Under the pieces are notes generated by a model. The model was not told where the DNA came from, did no database searches, and saw only the letters and a list, made by a program, of their open reading frames with translations. Shown one piece after another: positions 30,867 to 40,891 of a stretch of 64,000 bases of DNA; positions within the stretch are counted from its first letter, which is position 1; the number at the start of each line of letters is the position of its first letter. Position numbers and translations under genes: made by a program. Origin of the DNA: Ichthyophis bannanicus (lineage: Eukaryota > Chordata > Amphibia > Gymnophiona > Ichthyophiidae); contig CM066031.1 of assembly GCA_033557465.1 (NCBI GenBank), positions 1,227,453,312-1,227,517,311 on the forward strand, written 5' to 3'.

Positions 30867-31354
30867 GCCAGAAAGCCATTGAATGTATGCCTGCTTAGGA
30901 AGCAGCCTGAATGGTGAAGACGTCACAACCGAAGAAAACAGCTGAGTGCTAAGCTCAACTTATAAGGTTGAAAGCTGATACTAATGTTCAAGGGACATTT
31001 AAAGAGTTGTTTTGCTGCAAGAGTTTTGTTCCTGTAAAGAAGAGAAACATTTAAGAATTTAATTTTTGGAATACAAGCAAAGTTGTTCCTATTTCTTTTG
31101 AAGCTGTAGCGTGGGATTAAAAATCCTATATTTGATTTTTCCACTTGTGTCCTGTGTATGAAGGAACCCCTGATTACATTAAATAAATTTTCTCTGTCTT
31201 ATGCCTAACCCTCGGATCACAACTCCTTTGCTTTAAGATAGGACTACAATTCCCAGCAGCCCTCCTGGCAGCCATTTTGAGGGAAACTTATTTTAAAGCC
31301 AAAAAGGCGACCTCACCTGGTATCAGTTATCTACCTGGCCAGGCGGGGGCGACA
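30012..31354 (+). repeat. 3' LTR of the RT-less element (1343 bp)
   Basis: It is nearly identical to the 5' LTR, with a 2 bp deletion in GAGAGA and a few substitutions. Here the LTR ORF is one continuous frame from the first base (TGT) to 30866, continuing the integrase frame. AATAAA follows at about 31,182. Confidence 0.92.
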
Positions 31355-31358
31355 GTAT

Positions 31359-31565
31359 GTTCTGCTATATGTTGTGATAAGTTTTAAAACTGCAGCTAAA
31401 AAACAGCCATTCTACATAAATTGTCAGTGTAAGTTACAGGATTCTGCTGAATCAGTCTGTTAGCAAGTTTACTTTGCTTAGTTTATCTCTGTGCCTATAC
31501 GACACCCCTCTCCCCCCTCCCCCTCTCTAGCAAAGGTAAAACTGATGATTCAGAGTCCCTGGACT
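31359..31565. other. Unassigned flank between two insertions
   Basis: This continues 25261-25426. It ends with CCTGGACT, the TSD of hAT 2. It contains a CCCCTCTCCCCCCTCCCCC tract. No gene. Confidence 0.4.
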
Positions 31566-32569
31566 CAGGGGCGGCCCAAGGGGGGTGCGGGGCCATGTGC
31601 GGAGACTCGGTGCGGGGCCTCATTTGCATAAGTGGCCTTATTTGCATAAATATTTGCATAATGTTACCATACACTAACTTTTAGTAAACATGTCTCTTAA
31701 TGAGTGTATGGATAAAGAAAGACTAAAAGATTTCTACATTACTATAATCCAGTGCCAACCGCCAGGCACATTAGGAGCTACTACAAACGCTGCCCATTTA
31801 GAACCCATAGCAAACCCGCTGTATCCTGACAGCATTACCAGGACTCACAAAGCACCAGACCCTACCTATCAAAAGGAAACACTGCAAATATTAAACCAGT
31901 ACATTTCAGAGAATACTGGGGAAAGAGAACAAGTGGCAATGTCAAATAGGAATTACATAAACAGAATACCTCAGCTCAGTTACACATGCAGAACATAGAC
32001 CATCACCAAACAAGGAATCGCAATTTAGAAACAGGAAGGCAATAATTAAACTGGGAACCCCAAAAGCCAAACTTGGAATGTACAACAACACTGTAGAAAT
32101 AAAACTATAAATCAATTTCCTCTTGTACCAAACAAAGCGCAGACGTTAATGATGCACATTTCCCAGAGCTTTCATATTCCAGTTAATAAATTCAAAATAA
32201 AGAGATATATTTCTACCTTTTGTGCATTTTTTTTCAGTTGCAATTGCTCCAGCCACTTTCTTCTGGTTTCTTCATGTTTTCTGCTAACTCTCCATCGTCT
32301 GCTGTCCATTTGTCCTTTCTTCTCTCTTCTAGTTTTCTTTCCATCCTCTCTCTCTACATCTGCTTTAACATACTAATCTTTATCCTTTTGCTCTTTCCTC
32401 ATTCTTATTTCATCCACACAAATTTTACCCCTCCATCCTCAATCCCCACTTACTCTCCCAATACCCGGCCAATTGTAGATTTTTCATCCCTCCCACACAA
32501 AATATTTTTCCCGTCTCCATTTTACTCTCCCAGCCCCATCCCATTCTAATCCTCCCCCAACATCAGCTC

Positions 32570-34160
32570 CCTTCTAGTTCCAGTCTCACCCAGCATCCAT
32601 TCCCTTCTAGTCCCTGCATCAGCCCATTTCCAGTCCTAGCCCCCCATCAACCCATTTCCAGTCCTAGCTCCCCCATCCATTGTCAGTCTGAGTCCCTTCA
32701 TCAGCTCATTTCCAATCCTAGCCCCCCATCAGCCCATTTCTAGTCATTTCCTAGCCCCACCGATCAGCCCATGTCAAATCCTAGCTCCCCTCCACTCAGC
32801 CCAATTCCAGTCCAAGCCCCCCCATGAGCCTACTTCCAGTTCTAGCCCCTCCATGAGTCCATTTCAATTCAAGCCCCCACCACAGCCCATTTCCAATCTT
32901 AGCTCCCCCCAACAGCCCATGGCCAGTCCTATCCTAGCTGCTCCATCAGCCCAGTTTCAGTTCTAGCTCCCTTCCCTCACAGCCCATTTCCATTCCAAGC
33001 TCCCTCCCCATCAGCTATTTGCAGTTCAAGCCTCCCCGTCCACTCAGTCCATTTCCAGTCATAGCAATCCCCCGACCCATTACCAGTCCTAGCCCGCCAT
33101 CAACCCATTTTCAGTTTAAGCCCCCCCTAGAACCCATTACCAGTCCTAACCCCCCATCAGCCCACTTCCAGTCTTAACCCCATCAGCCCATTTCCAGTCA
33201 GCCCCCCATAGCCCATTGCCAGTCCTAACCCCCCCCCATCAGCCCACAGCCCATTACTAGTCCTAACCACATCAGCCCACCTCAAGTCCTAACCCCTCCC
33301 CATCAGCCCTTTTCCTGTCCTAGCGCCCCCATAGCCCATTAGCAGTCCTAACCCCCCCCATAGCCCATTAGCAATCCTAACCCCCATCACCCTATTTCCA
33401 GACAGCCCCCATCAGCCCACAGCCCATTACGTCTTAACCCCCCCAGCCCATTTCAAGTCCTAACCCCCCATCACCCCATTTCCAGTCAGCCTCCATCAAC
33501 CCACAGCCCATTACCAGTCTTAACCCCCCCAGCCCATTTCCAGTCCTAACCCCCCCATCACCCCATTTCCAGACAGCCTCCATCAGCCCCCAGCCCATTA
33601 CCAGTCTTAACCCCCCCAGCCCATTTCCAGTCCTAAACCCCCCCAGCCCATTTCCAGTCAGCCTCCATCAGCCCCAGCCCATTAGCAGTCTTAACCCCCC
33701 CTAGCCCATTTCCAGTCCTAACCCCCCCCCAGCCCATTTCCAGTCCTAACCCCCCTCACCCCATTTCCAGTCAGCCTCCATCAGCCCCAGCCCATTAGCA
33801 GTCTTAACCCCCCCTAGCACTTTTACAGTCCTAACCCCCCCTCCAGCCCATTTCCAGTCATAACCCCCCCTTGCACATTTCCAGTCCTAACCCCCCCCCT
33901 TGCACATTTCCAGTCCTAACCCCCCCTTGCACATTTCCAGTCCTACCCCCCCCCCCCCTGCACATTTCCAGTCCTAACCCCCCCCCTTGCACATTTCCAG
34001 TCCTAACCCCCCCCTTGCACATTTCCAGTCCTAACCCCCCCCTTGCACATTTCCAGTCCTAACCCCTCCCCCTTTCACATTTCCCTTCCAAACCCCCCCC
34101 CTTGCACATTTCCAGTCCTAACCCCCCCCCCTTGCACATTTCCAGACAGCCTCCATCAGC
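32570..34160 (-). repeat. C-rich minisatellite of hAT 2
   Basis: Units of about 24-33 bp read AGCCCATTTCCAGTCCTAAC followed by a C run, drifting to TTGCACATTTCCAGTCCTAAC at the right end. It is the reverse complement of the hAT 1 minisatellite unit. Confidence 0.9.
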
Positions 34161-34189
34161 CCCCCCCCTTCCCTTCCCTTCCCTTTCGG

Positions 34190-34590
34190 CAAATTAAAAA
34201 AAAAAAAAAAAAACCTGGCTCTAGCTGCTGCCGCTGCCGTGTCCGTCGCAGCAGCGGCAGAATGGCGTGTCCCGCGGGGCCCCCTCTCCTCGTCGAGCCC
34301 TCTGCAAGGGCTTTCAGATTCGCGAAGGGAGAGTGCTCCCTCGCGTCTCTGTAAAGCCCGCAGGGGCTAATGGGAAATTTCCCATCAGCCCCTCGCGTCT
34401 AAAGGGGCAGATGGGAAATTTCCCATTAGCCCCTGCGGGCTTTACAGAGACGCGAGGGAGCACTCTCCCTTCGCGAATCTGAAAGCCCTTGCAGAGGGCT
34501 CGACGAGGAGAAGGGGCCCCGCGGGACACACCATTCTGCCGCTGCTGCGACGGACGCGGCAGCAGCCAGAGACAGGTTTTTTTTTTTAAA
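34190..34590. repeat. Large palindrome with ~190 bp arms in hAT 2
   Basis: The left arm runs from an A tract through CTGCTGCCGC, GGGGCCCC, CGTCGAGCCCTCTGCAAGGG and CGCGAATCTG-type sequence to GATGGGAAATTTCCCAT. The right arm repeats all of it inverted and ends in a T tract. A transcript would fold into a very long hairpin. Confidence 0.88.
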
Positions 34591-34698
34591 TTTAATTTAA
34601 AAAAAAAGCAGAATGTTCTTTGCGCGGGGCCCCCTGAAACGCGGGGCCCTGTGCAAAAAACATTCTTGCTCAATGGACGGGCCGGCCCTGCCTGGACT

Positions 34699-35116
34699 GT
34701 AAGTAACAAGTGGTGTTTGTTTATTCTTCCATTGCTCCGCTCTTCCCCTCCCTCCCCCTCCCTCCCCCTCCCCCTCCCTTTCTGTTCTTTGTGTTCAAAG
34801 CTACAGACAGGCAGACAGAATAGAAACTTAAAGTTAACCGGTATACTAAAACGTAAATTATTATTTGTTTGCAGAGTGTCCATTTATTGCCAAGACAAGC
34901 TAAATAGAAAAAAAAATACTTTTGTACTTAACAACGGTATAACTGTCACTGAGATATGTAAAAGGGTGTGTCTGTATTTAGACACCCATTGCTATAGCAA
35001 TGTACTGAATAATGAAATACTAAAAAAAAAAAAAGAGCTCTTAATCTGCTTCACAATATCCCTCTCAGAGTCTCATTGGCCAGTTTGGCTAAAGGTGAAA
35101 AGGTGCAAACAACAGT
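34699..35116 (+). other. Unassigned flank, possible LTR or leader end
   Basis: CCTCCC-rich and then AT-rich DNA ends in CAAACAACAG directly before a primer-site-like sequence. It could be the 3' part of an old LTR that began near 25,261, but I found no second copy. Confidence 0.35.
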
Positions 35117-35134
35117 TGGGGCTCGCTGGGATTT
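35117..35134 (+). promoter_or_regulatory. Retroviral primer-binding-site-like sequence
   Basis: TGGGGCTCGCTGGGATTT resembles the tRNA-Pro primer site of gammaretroviruses (TGGGGGCTCG...GGGAT), with a deletion and mismatches. It follows an ACA-like LTR end. Confidence 0.45.
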
Positions 35135-38100
35135 TCCCACAGTGGAGTGACTCCTGCTGAGTGGGGGTGCGAAGACGCGTCCTGTTGATTTCAACAGTCT
35201 CACCTCTTTCTCTGCAGAGAGGTCTCTTTGCTAGTTGGTAATGATCCTAGGTGATTAGAGATATTGTGAATCAGATAGACAGTGAATTAAAAGCAGACCG
35301 TGTAGCAACCAATTCTGTGCACAGATCGAGGTAAGGAAAAGTGGGACTTTGTTATCTACCTTGGTGGTTTCTATATTTTATTGGGAACTGAGACTGATTG
35401 TGTGTGAGTGAGATGTATAATGTAAATAGTGGAGGAATTCGGGGAGTGGGGTGTGCTCCAAATACCATGAGGGTCTAGTTCATTATGCAGGGCGAAATTT
35501 CTTAAGAAAGCACTTGTAAGCTTTGATTTGTCTCTTGTTTAAATAAGAACTGAAACAGAAGTTTCCCAAATAAGTAACTCCTTTGTGTCCTTCCCAACAA
35601 GCTAAAAAAAGAAAAAATATATATATGTTTTGTTTACAGTAAATATTGTTTTTCCTTTATTGCTGGTTGGTGCAGGATTTAAGAAATTTGAATAAGATTG
35701 TCCAGACCTAGCAACGGATACTTTCCTTTGAAAACCTTATTTCAAAAAAGAAACCCCTTGATTTGTATATTTATGCTTTTGGTTAAAAATATTGAGCTAA
35801 ATTTTGCATGAATACAATTGGTTTAGTATTGTAGATTTGACGTATATGTTTGAGTCTGCTCCCTAGGCACTATGTAGATGATCTTTAAAGTTGGGGCAGG
35901 AGAAACCAGTTATGATAGAAGCCATTAACAATCTGCTGCATTTCTTGGGTAAGAACGGTTTCAAGGTGTCCTGAAGAGAAAAAAAATTTAGGTTGGGGCT
36001 ATCCCTTCCCCCTACAGCACTAGAATCAAAACCAGAAACTTAAAAAAAACAACAGCGAACAAAGAAGAGAGAGGGAAAGGGAGCAGCCCCTCCCGTGGGC
36101 TACAGAAGGCACGAATGGTTTTGGATTGTTTTTCTTTAACCTTTAAAGTGGGGGTTGGGAACGCTGTCAGGACAATGGGGCATCCTGAGCCACTAATTAA
36201 AAGACTGCAACTTGAAACAATGAATTTTTATATTTTGTGGCAAGCACCTCAGAGGTCATAATTATTGTTCATATATTATAGAAACACATAGAGTTGTAAC
36301 TATAGGAATTTAATAGCAATCACAATTAGTGACAATTCTCAAGCAACTTTTTCTTTTTAAACTCAGTATTTAGGATCTGTATTTGCCTGCAGGAATCTAG
36401 ACACATTGACAGACTATTTGTGTTGAGATAACATCAAGGTTGAACTGTTACTCTAAGCAAATTGCTTCATTGTTTCAGATACCAGTCTCAGGTATTATGT
36501 ATAAGGTTTTAATTTAAATGTGAAAAGTACATTTTGGTTATTAACTGTAAAGATGTTTTGTCTGAGAGCAGTAATTAGTACCGACAAAATAAAAACATTG
36601 ACAGTTGTCAGAACTACTCAGTAAGGGTTTATTAGTGCCATGCTAGAGAGAGGCAGATAAAAGGAAGAGAATACCTGATTGATTATACATTAACAAAACT
36701 GCTTCATTGAAGTCACTTAAATAGATGTTGTTTAATGTATTTTGGTTCATTTTTTTAAAATATTTAGTGTTTTCTGCACAAATGTTTTCTGTTTTGCAAA
36801 CAAATCTTTTTCTGAACTTGCAAATACAAGTAATACTTCTGCATGATACATTTTAATCTGCAGACAGTTTATGCTATTTTGACATTAATTGCCTTGATCA
36901 ACTGTATTCACTTTTCTGATACTACAATGCTACCTTAAAATGATTTTAGTAAGATTTGTATATTCCATGTTACTGTATTACTTTAAACATATAAAAAAAA
37001 AAAGGGTATTTGCATTCCAGATATCCATCAACCTTTTTATGAGTTAACTACTTTGCATTGTTTAGCTCGGTGTGGATGGCTGACGAACAGGAGAATAGCA
37101 CCATGGCTGCTGGATATTGATCTTTCTGATTTGATTTATTACAATATTGGATTTTAGGATAAATTTACCTGGTTTATGTGTTAGTGTCCAGCGAAAAAGT
37201 GTACTTTGTTCTGAAAGTTTTATTTCAGTTTCAATACAGTTCCTGAGAAAATAGATATATGTTGCAGAGAAAACAGATATAGGTTGCAGTACTGTGAGAT
37301 ATTAATTTTTCTTTAGTTTACACATTTGCATTTTATGTTACCAAAATACTTGTTCTAGCAGTACATTATGTAGAGGTTCAGTATACACAGAAATTATAGA
37401 ATTTTGGAAAGAGGCTGATCTGAAATTGCTCTGTTCCCAAGCATATAGATCTTATTTAGTGGAAAGATGAAACTTAGTTCCCAGAAAACATGAGAATATT
37501 TGTAAACAAATAAAACAATAACATTAATTTGAGTTGATTGGATAAACAAAATTTTAATTGTTAGCAACGATCTAGGAGAGGTTTGGAAAAAAGCAGAGAG
37601 AGAGAGAGAGAGAAGGTGAGGCTATAGCCTTGGAAAAGGCAATGGGCGTGCTGCTCCGAGTGTGATGATCTGGGCCACCGGAATTCTGACTGCTTTAAGA
37701 CTCCTCAAGGACCCCACCCACAAGGCCTGAAGAACATGAACCTTGCATATTTATGCCTCTGAAGAGACATGACTAGGTTGGGGGGAATAGGCCAAGAAGA
37801 ACCCGAGGAAAGCCCTGAGGCCCAACCACAAATGCCTTGAACCTTCTTAGGCCTCTCATCTCAAAAGGATCTCTTAAACACCATGATTAGTGAGTAACCT
37901 CCACAAATCCTTGTGGGCACTGCGATTATAAGATCAGTCCTCAAATATTTTTAAGTTTCCACAGCACTCTCACCGGGAACCGGGTATGAGATAGACTTTA
38001 GTCACACCTGAGAGATTATGTGGCTGTTCTGTTAGAAGCCATGCTCCTTCCTATTGGGATTGATGTTATAAAATGCCGTGAAGCACTAGTCTATATTGTA

Positions 38101-38600
38101 AGGACTTTATCTATATTTTGTTTAGGCAGTTGCTAATTAGAATGAGCACTGTTTACTCATATTATTATGCTTATTGAAAAGGATCTACATTTATATTTTA
38201 TATATACCTTTGTTTACAAAAATACTACGTTTCTAACAATTGTTTGATGTTCTTAGCAGCCTTGCCAAATAAGGATACACTGGTATGGTATAAAAAGATA
38301 GAAGGACCTAGCATGTAGTTTGATGGAATGATGTAAGTGGAAAAAAAAGGTGGTGTTGAGAGGAGTGTGATGGAATATTCATGTTGGAAAAGAGAACTCA
38401 GATTAACATTATAAAATGGTGGGGGTAAATTGAAATGTGAAATGATGTATCCGATGTATCCACCTAGAAAGAAAACTGACAATGAATACTCTACAATATT
38501 TGATTATGCCATCCGCATTAACTCCAATTTTGAAAGTCATCTAGCCCAGAGATATACCCAATAATTGGAAATAGATACTTGGAGATAGGCTGAGTGCACT
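35135..38600 (+). pseudogene. Decayed ERV leader and gag region, plus strand
   Basis: This is mostly AT-rich DNA with no long ORF. A CCHC-like motif (CSECDDLGHRNSDC) is encoded at about 37,650-37,690, followed by LysThrProGln, as in retroviral nucleocapsid. Segments at 36,225-37,040 and 38,010-38,190 resemble, in inverted orientation, 48,440-48,900 in the leader of the minus-strand provirus. I read it as remnants of a related ERV, with low certainty. A (GA)n run lies at about 37,597. Confidence 0.45.
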
Positions 38601-38679
38601 TTTCATCCTAATGAGCTTTGGGGAGACCCACACTGGCCACGTGGTGCTTTTCAGATGTTTTTATCCCTTTTTGCCTCTA

Positions 38680-39320
38680 TGTGTCCTGGCCCGACACATG
38701 AAGCTAAAGGAGGAAAGTTACTTACACAAATTTTTACAAATTGGTATAATTCTAAAATTGTGGAAAAATTTGAGGAAGTGTGGGCATCTTGTCAAAAATG
38801 TATTAGCTAAATTGAGTTGCTTAGGATTGGCTGTTGTATGCAAGCAGCAATCCACGAAGGGGGGAACCTCCGAAACCTTAAAAAACTTTGTAAAGACACT
38901 AAACTATCTTGCCTTTGACTCTGTTCAACAAACAACCAAACAAATTGCCCTAAGGGAGTAGACTGAACTTTTTCTCCCTCTGAACTGTTATATGGAAGAC
39001 TGCTTACCTTTTATACTCCTGAGCCTCACATTTGATCTCTTGTATTTCCTAGCAGCAGAGGCAACTCTCTTCCCTCCACAGGTATGCTCAGCACGTCCAG
39101 TCCTTTCTGCTGGATGACTCAGCTCTTTTCTTTCAATCCGGAGACTGGATTTTGGTAAAGATATACCACCAGCACACAGTACAAGCCCCTTTTCCAGTAT
39201 GGGACCGTTCCAAGTTCTTCTGATACAGTGAAGGTGGCAGCTAAAAGATCCTGAAGCCATTGCCCTCGCTGGAAACATTCTCCATATACAGATCAGGCTT
39301 CAGGACCAGGATGAGAAGTA
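38680..39320 (+). pseudogene. Plus-strand ERV integrase remnant
   Basis: Across shifted frames the plus strand gives VEKFEEVWASCQKC at about 38,760 (end of a zinc domain), SPSELLYGRLL at about 38,970 and FQSGDWILVKIYHQH with GPFQVLL at about 39,140-39,220. These are landmarks of gammaretroviral integrase. Many stops and frameshifts are present and the DDE core is not recognisable. Confidence 0.65.
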
Positions 39321-39639
39321 GCTGACGCCGGGGCAGCCAAGGCCCTAGCAACTGGAGAGGAGAGGAGAAGACTCCTGAAGAAAGGCAGCTTTTGGCCTAG
39401 AGGTACCGAACCAACATATCCCTTCAAGGTTGGTGACAGGTCAGAGCACCTCACAAGCACGGTACCTTAGACCCGCTCTACGGACCTCCAAACTACAGTG
39501 ATCGCTATCACATGGTCAGCCATCCTGTGTGACTCCTCCCCTTTGTGGATCCATGCGTCAAGAATCAAGCGTGTATCGTCTCCACTGACATCTTCGGTTC
39601 CAGCCTCCTGACCATCACGCACAAGACTGTGTTGACTCC

Positions 39640-40315
39640 TCCTACCACTCATGTGGTGCCTCCTTCAGTCTATTTCGGGAACTGTTAATACGGCAATACT
39701 ACTTGCCCAGACTGCCTTATTTTTTGTGTGCGCAGCTCGCTACAAACTGAAGCTTTTCTCTCAACATGTCTCATTACTGTACCTTCTAATCTGTGTGAAA
39801 TGTAGAAGTTTACTGTACCTGATAATTCTAACTGCACCCAGCCCCATGTTTCTTTTTCTACCTTTTTGTATAACATTGGTGTTACTCGCCTCTCTTTGGG
39901 ATATGACTAGGTCCCTTGTTCATTGTAAACTGTCTCTAGTTTTAATGCTATAGATTGTTTTATTGTTTCTGCTTTTAGCCTGTCTAATACTGCTCTATAC
40001 TGTTCTTCAACTACAGGGAAGTTTCTCATGATTACTCTCTGATGTATTTTTCTTTGGGGTGGTCTCAAAGGACTGCTTATTGCCCTATTGAGCGGTTTTA
40101 TAATTCTTGTTCTTTTTTGTTGTATATTCATTTATTCTTGGCTATTGTTGAAAGGCCCTACAAGGCTCTACCACTTTTATGTATTCTTAATACTCCTGCT
40201 TTTATGGTGGCTGATGTACCTGAGCTGCCACATACAGATGTTCCATTAATAATGTTTGTTTAGTTATTTTGTAGTAAATTGTTAGGCTGTTCTTACAGTG
40301 GGCCTATGCAGGCCC
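39640..40315 (+). pseudogene. Plus-strand ERV env remnant
   Basis: Near 40,055-40,150 one frame encodes GGLKGLLIALLSG then FIILVLFCCIFIYSW, a hydrophobic membrane anchor as found near the end of retroviral Env. The position just before a polypurine tract and 3' LTR fits. A hydrophobic ORF at 39651-39953 precedes it. No intact env frame exists. Confidence 0.55.
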
Positions 40316-40326
40316 AAAGGGGGGAT
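40316..40326 (+). promoter_or_regulatory. Polypurine tract of the plus-strand ERV
   Basis: AAAGGGGGGAT directly precedes the TG of the LTR at 40327. Confidence 0.8.
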
Positions 40327-40766
40327 TGTTAGGGAAATCAGAATCTTATATATATGTCCTTTGTAATAATAATGCTTAGTTTAAGTGCATATACAAGAGG
40401 CCTGCACAAGAGAAATTAGAATCTTATAGAAATCATAGAAATCAGAATCCTATGTGTGTGCCCTTTGTACATTCTGGTGGGTTGGAAAAGGAATGTGCTG
40501 TGTAAGCTATTTGTTCTACTCAAGGATGACTTGTTTTTGTATTAGTTACTGATAAACTATAGTGGGCCCCCAGAAGATGGGTGGATGACGTATGACTATG
40601 TTTCTAAGAATGTATAAAAGTACTGACAATCCCTCCACCCTTTGGAATAAACTTGCATACTGTCCTTCTGTCTGGTCTGTGAGATTTATTCCCCTGGAGT
40701 CCAGCCAGCCGGAGCAGTACACCGCAGATGAGGGTTCGGGGTTCCCTGGCCTGGAGTGACCCAACA
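40327..40766 (+). repeat. 3' LTR of the plus-strand ERV (~440 bp)
   Basis: It starts TGTTAGGGAAATCAG after the polypurine tract and ends GTGACCCAACA. A TATA box (TATAAAAG, 40613-40620) and AATAAA (40646-40651) are in promoter to polyA order. It abuts the RNase H sequence of the minus-strand provirus, so this ERV inserted into that pol gene. A second copy was not found. Confidence 0.8.
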
Positions 40767-40769
40767 ACA

Positions 40770-40887
40770 CGCAGACCCATTACAGTCTGTAGGCAGTATG
40801 CATCTGATAATGTCAATATCCCGGGGCCATACTTAATGGACTTGCCTCCTGAGGTTATCACCCCTCATTCTTTGTACAGGGCCCCAT
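40770..40887 (-). pseudogene. RNase H C-terminal part of the minus-strand provirus
   Basis: The minus strand resumes with VHGALYKE, a stop, then GVITSGGKSIKYGPGILTL, the end of a retroviral RNase H. Its upstream half is at 42434-43717, separated by the solo LTR. Homology stops at the plus-strand ERV LTR. Confidence 0.8.
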
Positions 40888-40891
40888 GTAC

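Larger units (their letters stand above)
25427..31354 (+). mobile_element. Ty3/Gypsy (Gmr1-like) LTR element lacking RT, TSD GTAT
   Basis: Two direct LTRs (25427-26771, 30012-31354) flank one long ORF. GTAT is duplicated at 25423-25426 and 31355-31358. A polypurine tract (AAGAAGGGGAATA) precedes the 3' LTR and a TGGTGTAGTTG primer-site candidate follows the 5' LTR. The LTRs are almost identical, so insertion was recent. The coding region has gag, CCHC, protease and integrase but no reverse transcriptase or RNase H. Movement would need these in trans. Gmr1-like elements are known for placing integrase before RT. Loss of everything between integrase and the 3' LTR would then explain the layout, though an internal loss between protease and integrase is also possible. 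Confidence 0.9.
31566..34690. mobile_element. hAT transposon 2, non-autonomous, TSD CCTGGACT
   Basis: The termini are CAGGGGCGGCCC and, inverted, CAGGGCCGGCCCGTCC. The exact 8 bp duplication CCTGGACT lies at 31558-31565 and 34691-34698. The interior holds AT-rich sequence, a C-rich minisatellite and a large palindrome next to the right end. This is the layout of hAT 1 in the opposite orientation. No transposase is visible. Short ORFs such as 31690-31998 show no known domain. Confidence 0.9.

Noticed and set aside
31690..31998. 102-codon ORF in hAT 2 as a transposase remnant
   Set aside because: No hAT dimerisation or RNase H-like catalytic motif can be seen.
34314..35160. ORFs 34314-34883 (minus) and 34489-35160 (plus)
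   Set aside because: They cross the palindrome, hAT terminus and flanking DNA, so they are chance frames.
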